Below are positions 34,903-47,479 of a stretch of 64,000 bases of DNA, one piece after another (the first letter of the stretch is position 1; the number at the start of each line of letters is the position of its first letter). The translations under genes and the position numbers were made by a program. The notes below the pieces were generated by a model, which saw only the letters and a list, made by a program, of their open reading frames with translations, made no database searches and had not been told where the DNA came from. The DNA is taken from contig NC_089042.1 in NCBI RefSeq assembly GCF_034140825.1, positions 26,441,001 through 26,505,000 on the forward strand. The letters are read 5' to 3'. The DNA comes from Oryza sativa Japonica Group (lineage: Eukaryota > Streptophyta > Magnoliopsida > Poales > Poaceae).

Positions 34903-36164
34903 GCGAGTGATGAGTTGAGGGAAAGCTGGCCCGTCGGCGCCAAATTCTTCTGGAATCTGTCTGTACTGTACTCGATCGATGGGTGGATAATCCACTTGGA
35001 TTTCTCGAGGAATCAAACATTCGGAAGCAAGGTATACCGATCATCTGAATTCGGAAGCACGCTGCACCAGCTGTGGTCGGCTCTGGAGTCTGGACTGATC
35101 GGTCTGTAGCATCAGGAGCTACTGTTCTCGTTCGGTCTACTGTTCTCGTCAAGCTAGCCAAGTTGATGGACCAGGCCACGAGCCCACGACACGACGGTGT
35201 TGATCACCAAACAGTTTTAGAAAAAAAAAAACAGCCCGTATAGATGTTGTACCGTGTTTCGTGTATGGATGAGGTGGTGCACTTGTGCCTGCAAAGTGCA
35301 AAGGCCATGATCAGCCAGCGTCGTACGCGCTCGCGTACGTACGTTGTGCATTTCACGCCAGGAACGCACTACACTACGGCCGCGTGTCTAAAGTGCGTTC
35401 TAAAACGGATGTTTAGCAGATGCACGCAAAACAAAAAAAAAGATTAGTATATTATTAATTAAGCATTGATTATTATAAACCTAAAAATGGATTTATTTAA
35501 TTTTCTAAAATAATTTCTAGAAAAGGTTTCATCCGAAACACCCAGCCTGTTTAACCGTTCGAAAAGCGTGATGATGAAAATCGAGCAAGTAACCAACCAC
35601 AAAACTCTTAGAACGTATCCACCTCTTCAGTTTGCCGTCGTGTGATACTACTGATACGTACCCCTTCGTCATAAAAAAAAATCTATGATTAGGTATGATA
35701 TATTACAACGAACATGAGATAAGCTCAGTTCTAGATTTGTTTTAAGTGAGATAGAGGAAGTACGTGTAGTGCGCGCCGTGATGATTTCCCAGTAGAAACA
35801 CAAGTACGCTACGGATCAAGATGGTCGACCGATCGACGAGATATGGATGGATGGATAATGAGTGAGTCACCGTCGACGGGAGTGGCACCAATGGCCGGTC
35901 TGAAGCTGATCGATCGATCGAGTTGGTACGTACTAAGCTGTACGCATCGCACCACTGAAGAACATGCCTACTTTAATCTGCCGCATTTTCAGATAGTAGC
36001 CAATAGGATCATATATCTATCGGTGAGCTGTGTGCCTCCTGCAGATCGGTCGGAACAAATGTGAATCACTTTGAGCAAATTCAGTTTCTTTATGTGATTT
36101 TTTTATTTGAGAATGTATGGTAAACTATTTTAATCGCTCGAGTGGATCATCCTTACCATCTAAA
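34903..36164. other. Intergenic, no gene seen
   Basis: Short open frames (up to 75 codons) with no recognisable domain. Nothing structured apart from CGTACG-rich stretches near 35320-35345. Confidence 0.45.
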
Positions 36165-36576
36165 TCTCTACTATTATAAAAATTGAAGATATTTTTACCG
36201 ATAATTTGATAGGTCATTCGTGTTTGACTTGGTTTTTAATGCTCATTCGCTTTTGAAAATACATATATGTGTTTGAGTCGGTTTGCAGATTCGTTTGCTT
36301 TAGGAAATAAAAAAGACGTGAAATCTCTTTAAAAAAAACTCGCATGCCAACTTGGGACGCTTTTGGAAATACAAAAATAGTCGTATAAGGAATCATTTAA
36401 AAAAACTCACATGCTAACTTGAAAGAGTTGAACTCCTAATTACAACTCATGATTTTTTTTTAAAAAATATCCAAGCCAATTCCTACAATAATTTTCACCC
36501 TAGTTAAACTGGATAACATTAATAATAAAACTAAAATAGCCTTCATCCAATATAACGCACGGGCATTTTTTTCCAG
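36165..36576 (+). mobile_element. Short non-autonomous Helitron
   Basis: Begins TCTCTACTATTATAAAAATT directly after an A. It ends after ACGCACGGGCATTTTTTTCC in CCAG followed by T, close to the Helitron CTRR-T rule. The start is the common rice Helitron start, and the other copy at 55318-56109 shares it. Confidence 0.75.
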
Positions 36577-37828
36577 TATATATAAAAAATCTTTAAAAAA
36601 TTTAACAATATGTATATACCACTCCACAAAATTATTTCATTTAAACTCAATTCACACATAAAGATAAGAAAAACAAACCTAGCGTATATGTAAACGAGGC
36701 CGGTATTATTCACGTCTGAATTTGTTTTTTTCTTTTATGTACAGACTAATTTTGAGCTTGATTTTTGGTGGAGCGATTGATGTGACTGCATTTATTTTTC
36801 CTCTTGACGGGGAAATGGTGAACTTGCGTTGTGGAATGACTCACTCCTCTGTTTTAAAATAAGTTAACTTTTGTATATGAATCTGAATATGGAGTATATG
36901 TCTAGATTTGTATATAAAAAATTATTTATTTTGGAAAAAAGGAGTGTAACTGTGTAATCTTTGATGGAGTGGTCGATAGGCAACCATGAAACCGGTTTGT
37001 TGGATAGAGCTAAAAACCTGTTTTACCAAATGTAGCTTGATAGTGTTAAACCAAGTGTGCATAGCTAGTATTCTGATATTTGGGTTGATGAATCACCTAG
37101 CTTTATCCTGAATTTGTTAGTGAACAATGTAACCATTTTGTCTAATGAATAAAGCTCGCTGAATGACTTTCCCTAAAAAAAAAGAGTGTGCATGGCTAGT
37201 TGTCTACGTAATCCGCCTCTGCTTTGGAGGCAATGGGAACTTTGTACCAATAAATTGAGCTTTTTCCATCGTCCTTCTTCCTAATGAAAGCTAGAGAATT
37301 TTTCTTCAAAAATAAAAAAAAGGCTAGAGACATAATTAACCTTTTTTTTTCTTTTGTCATCACGTGTACTGTTATTTGTAGTCATTTGATGAGCTGGTGA
37401 CTTTGTAAACAGCTTCTTTTGAAGCAAATACCGAATTTCCTATAATAGAAAAATAAGGCTTTCTGAATACAGGATTTTAGTTCGTTTCCAATGAAAATCC
37501 CATGAAATTCTTTCATTTTAAATTGGGGAGACCTTAAACACACGAATTTTGCACACATGCTCACAAAGCGATCTCGACGTGTATGGTAATTTCCCTGGTG
37601 CTCCAACGTACAGTAATATTAGGTAGCAAAACTGTTGAAAACTTTATTATTTACTTTGCTCGAAATACAATATCGACTAATTGGAATATTAGATCATTAA
37701 TCAGAGCTTGCAACACTGAAACTCTCTATTGCTGAAGTACTCTGATTAATTAACATCCTTCTGTTGCGTCATTGACGCTCCACATTGGTTTAGATCTCAG
37801 CATCCAATGTAATTAGAGGTTTGTTATC
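36577..37828. other. AT-rich intergenic, no gene seen
   Basis: Starts with a fragment of a MITE family (ATACCACTCCACAAA) also seen near 39590, 43660 and 51830. The remainder has no coding pattern. Confidence 0.45.
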
Positions 37829-37958
37829 GTCCAACAAAAAGTATCTCGAAATACCGGTACCTCACGGTACCAAATTATTTTCGATCGTTGGATCTAGCTG
37901 AGCAGATGAGTTATCGGTACCGTGAGGTATCGGTATCTCGAGATAATTTTTGTTGGAC
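37829..37958. mobile_element. Palindromic MITE at the 3' side of PIN5
   Basis: About 43-bp inverted ends: GTCCAACAAAAAGTATCTCG and, at the right, CGAGATAATTTTTGTTGGAC, with inner arms TACCTCACGGTACC and GGTACCGTGAGGTA. It lies about 50 bp beyond the PIN5 stop codon, so it may be in the 3' UTR. Confidence 0.82.
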
Positions 37959-38004
37959 CGAAGCAAATCTAATATAAGTAAGCATGCCGTGCTGTAAATG
38001 CATG

Positions 38005-41000
38005 TTAGACAAAGCCCAGAACCGCGTAATATGCAATCAGAATCGGCAGAGAGATCAATGTTCCGAATATAACCCTGCATTCAAAATTAGATTTTCGTTA
38101 GTGATTAATCAAGTTATTAGTACTTCAACGGCAGACTGATACTGTAATTAATCTATAATCCAACGCAGTTAAGGAAAACTCGTACGGCATAATTAATCAT
38201 CAGGTTGATACTAAATTAATGAAAATTAATTAACTTACGCCGTGCTGAGTACATCGGCATGAAGCCCATACTCCTTTGCGAAAACGAAGGAAGCAATCGA
38301 TTGAGGCAGTGCGGCCTGCATATATGTACATGAAAATTGATTACATGATCAGTATTAATTAAGATCGGAATGCATGCTAATGTCTTATACATGCGTGTGT
38401 ATGCATAGAACCTCTAAATACCTCTCTTTTTAGCACTAGCAGTTAAATTTCACCATATATATGGAGTAGAATGAAGTCATGAACCCACAAGCCATTTCGA
38501 AAAAGAAAAAAATAGTTTACATCATTTTAAAAAAGTTCAAAGAAGTAGGAGTATTAAACCTCTTTTAAGGAGTAGTGACTTAGGAGTGATGAGGATTATC
38601 ATTTAAGAGATGAAAAAGGTGGCTGAAATTTTAAAACTTTAAGCACCTTACATATTTGTTAGATTTCAGGGGCGTTAAAATTTGTCGCTTGCAATTACAC
38701 ATTGCTAAAGCCTAAAATTGCATTGTTATGCGATGTGCAATTTTAGTTTAATTTATCTGGAATCTCGGTGTTATATTGAATTATAAATGTAATTTTGCAT
38801 TACAGTAAAAGAAAATGTAATTTTGTATTATTTTTATCAGTTAGAATAATTTATTGTTCAACCTTTTATCATTTTATCTAAAGAAGGGATTAACTTTGTT
38901 TAAATTAGTAATACAGGGGAGATGAGAACCATTGAAAATATCATCCAATATATGGACAAGAAGAGAGTGATGACTGATTTTTGAAAATTTCCAAACTCCT
39001 GAAATGCAAGCCACGATATATACTTGTGACTTATCTGGTGTATCCATGCATGCATGGCACACTAGCTAGTTCGTTTACTGCTGCTGATGCACTACACATA
39101 CACATCCCCAATGTGAAAAGTTGGGTACGTATATACCACTCACCAAGTTGCTTAGTTGCTCACTGGTTAGCACGAAACAAGAGTTTCAGAAAAGCGACAA
39201 ATCGAAGTGATCTGCAGTTAGCATGCACTAGCTGCCGACCTCTCGAGCTCATTTGTTTTCTCTAGGAAGCCGGATATATATAGTTTATTTAATTGAGATC
39301 GGAGAAGAGATAAACTAGTGAAAGCAAAAGGCGAAACTAAATTACCACTGTCGAGAAAATATCTCGTTGTTTTTTCATATCATCTAAATAGTTATAAAAA
39401 AATTAATAATATAGATTAATATAAAATATATCATTTCAAGACAAACAAGACTAAATTCGACTTTTACAAATTAGAAAAAAAACAAATTAAACTTAAAATA
39501 TTTATCGTACATCCGCATCTATATTTGTTTTTTTACAACTTGTAAATAAAAAAAATTCAATTTGTATATTTGTGGAGTGGTATATTTTATATTAGTCTAT
39601 CAAGCTAAATTGTGTACACGAAATCACTTTCCCCTGCATGTATCTAAGTACACGGCGAAAAGCGCCGGCGATGTGACGTGAACAGTTTGTGTTCCCGACA
39701 AGGCAAAATTAAGGAGGTGTACCTGTATGATGGCGAGGTGCAGGACGTCGCCGCGGAGGCCGAGGGCGGCGGCGCCGACGAGCGTGGCGAGCGGACCGGC
39801 GACGAACCGCAGCGCCATCCCCAGCGCCGTCAGCCCCGCCCCGCACGCTATCACCCTCTCCTGCTGCCCCATGAACAACCCTGCATCTCATCATATATCA
39901 TATCCAATCACTACATATGATATCCATCAGCAATTATTCAGCATATGCAACAACAACCATTATTGCAACAACATTTCTCTAACAACTTGAATCATCAAAC
40001 ATAAATCCAGTAGAATCTAGTTCGAATTACGTGAAATCTGAACTTTTCGAACTGGGTCGAAAACACATACCGCTCGGTTTTTCGATCTAAGTTTTAAAAA
40101 AATTAAACTAAGTTTTAATTCTTTTGGTAAAATTTATTCGGATTTCATCAGTTTTTATCCCTTTTTATGGATTATGTGAAATCCAAAGAAACCGCCCGTG
40201 AGTGGACTTCGATCTGGTATCGGGATTTTGAACCCTGCAACTGGCCTCCTAAATGGTGCGATTTTTGCAACAGCTTTAAACCTATTTTCCAACTTTATAA
40301 CGCAAAATTATTCGGCTATTCAGAAAAAGAAAAACTTTATGCCGATGCTAGCTTACCCATGCTGAACATGGACATCCCCGTGCCAGTCCTGGACATCACC
40401 TGCAGCGACCCCGTCACGATCCCCGGCAAGCTCAGGTGCCACCTGCATGCATGTTCACCGGCGACGGCGACGTCAAGAAGCTAGTAGAAACTTGAGTTTC
40501 ACTTCACGGCGATGGCGATGGCGATGGCGCATGCAATGCATGGCTGACGCGTATATACCTGTACGCGATGCACGCCCACACGACGCCGAGAACGCTGGCG
40601 TACACGTTCGGGTTCCTCGCCAGCTTCAGCCCCACCGTCCTCGCCGTCGCCCAGAACGGTAGCCGGACGCCGCCGCCGCCGCCCGGCGCCGCGACGACGG
40701 CGCCGTTCATCTCGACGTCGCTCTGCTTCTCCGGCGGCGACGACGACGACATCACCGCCGGCCCGACGCCGCCGCCGCCGCCGACGACCCAGGCCTTGCG
40801 GAGCTCGAACGCCATGAGCAGGAGCGGGAACCACACCATGGACTGCACGACGGCGATCTGCACCACGAGGTCCTGCGCCCACCTCCCGTACATGGCGTCG
40901 AGCAGCGGCACGCCGACGACGAGCGTGTTGTTGAGCGCGGCGAGGGAGAACCCGGTGATGGACCACGACTGCGCCCCGGCCTTGGCGGCGGCGCAGCCGC

Positions 41001-41280
41001 AGCGCGTGCGCGCCCACGCCGCCATGGCGGCGATGGCGATCGCCTTGGACACCGCGTCGGCGGCGATGACGCGGTAGTTCATGGCGAACGGGTCGGTGCG
41101 GACGACGAAGTCGAAGGTGAAGAAGGGCATGGAGAAGTAGACCACCATGGTGTTGATGGCGGCGCACTGCTCCGCCGTGAAGAACCTCCACCACCTCACC
41201 GACCCGTACCCTAGCCCCAGCGCGAAGTACAGCGGCGCCATTGCCCCCACCACCTTGTACACATCTCCCCATCCTATCAT
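38005..41280 (-). CDS. PIN5b: PIN5-type auxin efflux carrier (short loop)
   Basis: Membrane carrier for the hormone auxin. The PIN5 group sits in the endoplasmic reticulum and adjusts intracellular auxin rather than driving polar export. Five exons close in frame to 370 residues: 41280-40559, 40442-40357, 39880-39723, 38315-38239 and 38074-38005. The N terminus MIGWGDVYKVVGAMAPLYFA and the helices around FFTAEQCAAINTMVVYFSMP are typical PIN. The loop between the two helix bundles is short (about residues 180-220), lacking the long phosphorylated loop of plasma-membrane PINs. The C-terminal half has the canonical AALPQSIASFVFAKEYGLHA and ends AYYAVLGFV. The symbol PIN5b rests on gene order and the recalled chromosome 8 location; PIN5c is the alternative. 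No defect is seen. Confidence 0.9.
39355..39605. repeat. Hairpin MITE in PIN5 intron 3
   Basis: Begins near CATATCATCTAAATAG and ends near GTGGAGTGGTATATTTTATA, with arms that fold back through ACAAATTAG-type sequence. It is the same family as the hairpins near 43590 and 51690. It lies in the long third intron of PIN5. Confidence 0.55.
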
Positions 41281-41434
41281 CTTCCCTAATTAATTAACCT
41301 CCTCTAATTAATTACTACTTAAGCTCACTCTAATTACTTCTCTTTGCTACTAGCTCCTCTATATGTTTCAGATTGAGAGTACCTGAAACTCTGAACTGGG
41401 AATTCATGAATTTGTGTGCTGCCATTGGAGTGGT

Positions 41435-41443
41435 TTATATATA
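41435..41443 (-). promoter_or_regulatory. Probable TATA box of PIN5
   Basis: On the minus strand TATATATAA lies about 155 bp upstream of the PIN5 start codon, a normal distance for a plant core promoter. Positional inference only. Confidence 0.5.
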
Positions 41444-41949
41444 GCTAGAGCTGGGGAAGAAGAGGAATCAAAATGGAGTATCAATTATCAAATGTGTTGG
41501 GTGATTGGGTCCCAATGGCCATGAGCAAATTAAAGATGTCTCTTCTAATGAGTTCCTGACTCCACTCTCTTATCTGAATATTGGCTAGCTACTAGCTGTG
41601 CTTGCTCTGTTTGGCTCGGCAAACCAGAAAGATCGAGGATGAAATGTGGGGTTGGAATTGGATGGTACAAAGGTGACAGGAACAAACAAATGCAGATGCA
41701 GCTATGTGCATGTATCTATCAATCGATGGATGCAGTTGCAGAGTTGCAGTTTGCAGAGCATATATGTGGAGGAATTGAGTTCTGATTCTTACTGGGAGCA
41801 GAATGCAGCTGGTTTCGTCAGTGCACGATGGATATTGGATGGATTGATGATAGCTTTAATATGGAAGTAATTAGTAAATGGAGGGTGCACTCGATCGATA
41901 TCGACGTGGTGGAGACATTGCTAGCTAATAGCTTTTACCATGGAATTTA
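41444..41949. other. PIN5 upstream region
   Basis: No gene or clear repeat; presumably promoter of PIN5. Contains several CTAGCT/AGCTAGC words. Confidence 0.4.
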
Positions 41950-42525
41950 GGCCAGCTTGGCTCGTTTGAACTCAGTTATTTTAATGAGCTAGTTCGTCTC
42001 AGTTTGTTAATTTTGATGAGCTGAAAGGTAATTTTTACAGAGATACGTGTAAAATTCGATACCTCTAGATAGTATAGATAGTAAGTACCTTAAGATACTA
42101 AAAGTAATAGTGTAAAATTTAAGTACCTCGAGGAATCGCAAAATTCCTCGGAGCTAAGAGGCTAGCTCGGCTTGACTTGCGAGATGGCTCGTTAAGCTCG
42201 TTAGCCTGGTTAACGAGCTCTATCTCATTTATATCATGTTAATAATTTCAAAATTATGATTTTGTAATATATTAACATAATAAACATTAAACTCACTAAA
42301 TACAAATAGTTTTGATGTAATTAAAAAAATGAAGGACTAGTTAACAAGCACTAAGTATACAAAGATATGATGATATCATTTACAAACGAGCTAAACTCAA
42401 GCTTGAGTAGTTCAAGCTAGCTCATTAAGCTCACGAGCTAAACGGAGCTCGGATCGACTCATTAAGACTATGAGTTTGAATTGATCCAAGTCACAAGCTT
42501 CGAGTTTTTTTTTCCACCTCTACTC
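41950..42525. repeat. Element with many AGCTCG-type subterminal motifs
   Basis: Both sides are dense in GCTCG, GAGCT and AGCTAG words (for example GGCTCGTTAAGCTCGTTAGC and CACGAGCTAAACGGAGCTCG). The right border GAAGCTTCGAG-type sequence runs into a T-rich tract and CCACCTCTA, as in the common grass hAT-like elements ending TAGAGGTGG. Left border and duplication are not resolved. Confidence 0.4.
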
Positions 42526-42575
42526 GAATGAATGGTGGTGCACACTGGTACAGATTTCTAGCTGAATATATATAG

Positions 42576-42792
42576 AGAGGTTTTATGGTGTTTGCATTCC
42601 AAAAGAGGTAAAGATCCAACGCTCCTCAATCACAGGTACCATGTTAAAGATATTTAAGTATTGATATAGGTACTTAGGTACTAAGGATAAAAACATAATT
42701 TTACTAGTAGAGAGAAAAGGGTAGAATCGTCTCTCAAATTATAAAAGGTACCGCATAGGTATAACGGTACGCGTTAACACCGTAAAACCTCT
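42576..42792. mobile_element. MITE with AGAGGTTTTAYGG ends
   Basis: Left AGAGGTTTTATGGTGTTTGC and right GTTAACACCGTAAAACCTCT are inverted. A further copy of one end (GCAAACACCGTAAAACATCT) is at about 43517. Confidence 0.65.
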
Positions 42793-43298
42793 ATCTGCAT
42801 GATTTAATTTTTTGTTTTGCGTGGTTTCTTGTAGATTTACGTTGTATTGGAGTTAAGTCGTTTACCGCGGCACTAGGATTTAATTTTCCATTTTGCATGG
42901 TTTTTTTGTAAATTTACGTTGTATTGAAGTCTAGATTTATATTGTGTTCTTATAACACATTATTGGCCTAATTATGTGATTTTTTCTACATTTACATTTT
43001 ATTCCAATGAATACGTAAAAACTCCTACCTTAATTCTGTTGAAAATTATATTTTATTTCCAGCAAGAGATTTATATTGTGTTATATTGTTATATTGCGCT
43101 AGTTTGAGCCTAGCTAGTCGTCGACCAGGCGATCTAGTCTCCTATTCAACCCTCAACCATGCCTACATTTTTCCCTCTTGTCTCCTTTTGGTGAACCCTG
43201 TCTCCTTTCGGTGAAACGTTCAAACCCTAGAACAAGAACAAAGCAGGGAAAGAAGACGATGCGATCTGGTATAGATCGATCGGATATCCGTGATTTAC

Positions 43299-43375
43299 TC
43301 TTTTTTTATGGCATACCGATCGATGGATGTTAGATTTACTCTTTTTTCTGATGGCATACCGATCGATGGATTTTA
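43299..43375. repeat. Tandem duplication of about 47 bp
   Basis: GGCATACCGATCGATGGAT and the preceding TTTACTC plus T-run occur twice in a row. Confidence 0.7.
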
Positions 43376-43569
43376 GTATTCAATTAAAGTATAATGCCCA
43401 TGTTTTACAAGTTAATTACTCAACTGCCATCATGTTACAAAATTTGTTCCGTACCTTGCCCCTCTCTTGATCAACGGTGCACGTTGTTCCCCCTCCAAGT
43501 ACCTCTATGTACCTCGCAAACACCGTAAAACATCTCATATATATAAGCAATGCGTTGGAGATGGAATTT

Positions 43570-43870
43570 CATCCTCAACAGGACATCCACTTATTTTTTT
43601 ATGCCATGGTCATAAAAAATAAATTGATAAAATAGATTAATATTATACATACCGCTCCATAAATATGTAAGTTTAAAATATGTAAGTTGTAATAAAAGGA
43701 ATAAAATAAACTGAAACTAGTATACATATCCACAGTTATATTTGTTATAACTTAAAGAATTTGTTCAAGAGTATCTGTGAAGTGATATATATCATATAAA
43801 TTTATCTTGTTATTTTTTTATAAAAATATATAATTATTTAGGTGAAATGAATGGATGCAAGAAGGGGATG
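43570..43870. repeat. Hairpin MITE, further family copy
   Basis: Contains TGATAAAATAGATTAATATT, ATACCGCTCCATAAATATG and a mirrored right half ending near GGTGAAATGAATGGATGC. It resembles the hairpins at 39355 and 51690. Confidence 0.45.
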
Positions 43871-44237
43871 ATGCAAGTACAAATCAATTAATAGATTTTT
43901 TAATCGTAGGATATATTTCAATTAAAAGATAAATTTACACCGTGCCTCTGCTGCTCTGCATCTATCATGCGCAAAAAGAGAGAGAAAAAGAAGCTAACAC
44001 AAAGATGCAAATCACTCGCGGCAGCTCACTCTCGTACATCCAGGACGAGTACACCAAGTCTAAGACTACTCTTAAACAACACATTTATGAAGATCCGGTG
44101 AATGTAATGCAGCCAGAGCTAGATTTTTCATTCAAAAAGCTTGAAACGACACCTTCAACCCAGGGAACGACAAACAAGCGCTGCGCTAGACCGATAGTTC
44201 GATTGATTACGCTCGACGTAGACCTGAATATATTACG

Positions 44238-44415
44238 TGCGAATTTGATTCTGATCTGACAAGCTAGCAAAGCATTTCGCACTTGTGGTAGAGACACGGT
44301 GAGCGATCGGATTGAACTCACATATTTACATGCGAATTTGATTCTGATCTGACAAAGCTAAGCTTAGCATTTTCGCATTAGTGCTACAGAGACAGGGAGT
44401 GATCGAATCGAAGTC
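44238..44415. repeat. Imperfect tandem duplication, unit about 93 bp
   Basis: TGCGAATTTGATTCTGATCT starts at 44238 and again at 44331. Both units continue through GAGACA and a GATCG..TCGAA-type end with small differences. Confidence 0.75.
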
Positions 44416-46046
44416 GGGAGGTTGGTAATAGTTAACCTGGGAAACGTGAACGACAGAGACGCACGCACGGACGCATTGATGTTCAGAACTGCGATGTTGA
44501 TTTCATTGTAGCATTTGAGAGAATGTTGGCTGCTTGGGAACATGGGAAAAAATGGAGGGATTTTGGAGGATTGAAATCCATTGGAAATAATTTCTACATG
44601 CCCCTTTAAAACGAAGAAATGACCTCCACAAAATATTTTGAAATTTCTATGGGATAGCTAATTTCATAAGTATTTTAAAGGAAAATTAGAAAGAGACGTC
44701 AGACGTGAGATTTTTGGGCCCAATTTTCCCTAAAAACTAGACAAAACATTTTATTCTTGAATAAAAACATGTGCTCTCTGTGCTCTTTCGAGGCTTATCT
44801 TTAAAAAAAAATTAGAAAGAGACATGACCACATGTTTTCTCTTAAAATTCCTATGTTTTCATGTAGTGCTAGGTAACAACATTTTTTACAAATACTTGTG
44901 AATTCACCTCCAGTAGTATTAAATGAGCCGTGAATTATTTTATTTCTACAATTTTCCTATTCTTATATGTTTTTTTCCTACGTTTCAAAATAGCCCTACG
45001 AATATGTTTTCCTGCGTCAGAACTCCACTATCCGAGAGCAGATCAGCACATGCTTACCATTGATGAGTGGCTTCGATCAACTTGTCCTACAAACTCCAAA
45101 GAAACTAGTACTACTACCCCAACATATCCGAGCATCCACCTGAAGAAAAATTTGATCCCACACGCAAGAATTTATGCTCTGAATTCTGATCATTTAGTTC
45201 ATCTGCCATTTGCAAGCTCCTACTACCTCTGTTGCTAATGGTTTTGACATAAGCTGTGAAAAGTGAAAGAAAAAAGGAAATTGCAACTAGGCCGCCATGG
45301 GAGATTTAAAAAAAGAACAGAGAGAGAAAGACAAGATGCAAACAACGGCTCTAGCTGTTTTTTACCATACCAAGAGATTTTTTTTAAAATGAGGGCTATA
45401 AACTAGTATGAAGCATGGTGACTTTACAATGAGACTCAACTCAGAGATTCTGTGAAGCGAAAAGAATGAAAAGATGAACGGAAACAAGTAAGCTAGCACA
45501 TATATAGACGGCTACTGCTTTGGCAAACAATCTTTTCATCCTGAAACAAGAGAAGTCTGATCAAAACATGTTGGATGGCAATGAAAAAGGGAGAGAATTT
45601 TAAAGAGGAGCTAGCCTGCAGGTAGGTCAGCGCACTAACTTAACAGTGGTGGCTCCTCTAAACCAAATTTAGCACAAACTTTGATCTTTCCATTCACGGA
45701 CAAGATTAAAACCTGGCAACTAAAGCAAAAGAAAGCAGTTGGCGTCATGGCTCGAGAAATAGACTAGTAAATCTCCTTTGACGTTAAAGAACGGAGTTGT
45801 TTAAACCCAGGTGTTCTTTTGCTGGTGAACTGAATTTGTTTTTGGCTGCAGGGGAGCTGAGCTGTTCCACCGTTCTGCCCACTCGATGTGACGCGGACCT
45901 CAACCCAGTTGCTCATAGAGTCATATACACTTTAGAAAAGAAAATGATCGCTGTGTGCGTACCAAGGTGGACGCCTTGGCTGATCAAATGAAAACATCCC
46001 AGCTGGTTTACATAAAATTCACTGAGTTGCACGTATTTCAGGAGAT
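44416..46046. other. Intergenic, no gene seen
   Basis: Open frames here are short and lack domains. An AT-rich stretch near 44540-44700 resembles a decayed copy of the 28442 MITE family. Confidence 0.4.
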
Positions 46047-46221
46047 ATTTAACCATTTGCCACATTTAGATGCAGCAATTAACTTTTTGCCACATTTAGA
46101 TGCAGCAATTAACTTTTTGCCACTGTGCCCACATGTCATAGACACATGTGGACCCACATGTCATTGAGATAGGGGTGACAAGTAGTTTTTTGCCAAATCT
46201 AAAAGTGGCAAATAGTTAAAA
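46047..46221. mobile_element. Small MITE with internal tandem duplication
   Basis: Left TTTAACCATTTGCCACATTTA and right AAAAGTGGCAAATAGTTAAA are inverted ends. Inside, a 30-bp unit (CCACATTTAGATGCAGCAAT and following bases) is repeated at 46059 and 46089. Confidence 0.6.
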
Positions 46222-46233
46222 GCCCCTATTTCA

Positions 46234-46456
46234 GAGCCTCATCGGTTGGCATAATAAGCCAAAGCAAAAATTAAAATTTGAATTTTCAAACTTAATTCTG
46301 AAGTTGATTTTAAGATGTTTTCAATGCAAACTATTTTTAGCATTGACTTTTAAATCGTTATGAACAAATATATTAAAAAAATTACCTATAAATTAATTTT
46401 TATTTCCTAGTAAACTGTTTTGGCTTATTAGGTAATACAGGCAACCGATGAGGCTC
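46234..46456. mobile_element. MITE of the CATCGGTTG-end family, copy 2
   Basis: GAGCCTCATCGGTTGGC at the left and GCAACCGATGAGGCTC at the right are near-perfect inverted ends with TCA on both flanks. The interior matches the copy at 34680. Confidence 0.8.
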
Positions 46457-46980
46457 TCAGATTAATCTGGGTTATCCAATCTAAACTTCATATCGTACAT
46501 ACCAAAAAAAAATCAAGGTTTTCATGTGAAATTCTTGCAAAATTTAATTGTCCCAAAACGATACAACTAATAAGGGACCTTATATTGTCTTTGCCCTAGG
46601 AAAGTGGGACTATATTAATCTTGCAACTTACACGAATGGTATCAATAAGCTACTACTACTATTAAACTTTAGTAACTTAGCCCCATTCGAATTCATGTCA
46701 GATAAAGATGAACTATGGGCACATAAGGGAAAGTCATTACCGTATAGTTAGTTGAGTTTTAATTATTTTAAACATGAAATTGAATTATCTAATATTTTAA
46801 AGTATCTTATGTATAGAAAATTTTCGCATGAAATACATCGTTTAGCAGTTTAAAGAGTATGCTAATGAAAACCGAGATAATAAAATGTTAATGTTGGGAC
46901 CGCCTATGCATCACTCGGGTGATTTTTGAGATAAAATCACCCAGATTTTTTCTTTCCTTGGATTTGCATCCAACGAATTA

Positions 46981-47473
46981 CAAAATAAAATAACTAATAC
47001 AAATTTACTTACACAACATTTTTTTCAAAATTACAGTGCACTTATATGTCATATCAACGAAATTTACATATGTAATTTTAGTTATATAGGACTGTAATTT
47101 TATATTTGAAATAAAATAACTAATGCAAATTTATTTACACAATATTATTATCAAAATTACAGTGCAACTAAATTTACAAATGTAATTTTAGTTATATAAG
47201 ACTGTAATTTTATATTTTAAAGAAAATAATAAGTACATATTTACTTACATATTATTATTATCAAAATTACAATGCACTTACATGTTAAATCAACTAAATT
47301 TACAAATGTAATTTTAGTTATATAGGACTGTAATTTTATATTTTAAAGAAAATAATAAGTACATATTTACTTACACATTATTTTTTATCAAAATTACAGT
47401 ACACTTACCTATCAAATCAACTAAATTTACAAATGTAATTTTAGTTATATAGGACTGTAATTTTATATTTCAT
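46981..47473. repeat. AT-rich tandem array, four units of 110-127 bp
   Basis: The block TGTAATTTTAGTTATATA followed by GGACTGTAATTTTATATT starts at 47071, 47181, 47307 and 47434. The sequence between includes AAATTACAGTGCACTTA and TTTACTTACACA. The spacing shows one short and two long units. Confidence 0.9.
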
Positions 47474-47479
47474 GACTAT

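Noticed and set aside
40167-40484. A 105-codon plus-strand frame inside PIN5 intron 2 (MDYVKSKETAREWTS).
   Set aside because: Its 3' part is the antisense of PIN5 exon 2, and no domain is recognised in the rest. It may be a relic of an unknown repeat, but support is too thin.
43942-44259. A 105-codon frame in the gene-poor region.
   Set aside because: No recognisable domain, overlaps a local tandem duplication, and no promoter or splice context.
46981-47473. Regular repeats considered as a CRISPR array.
   Set aside because: Long, AT-rich, diverged units without spacers in a plant nuclear context; it is a minisatellite-like array.
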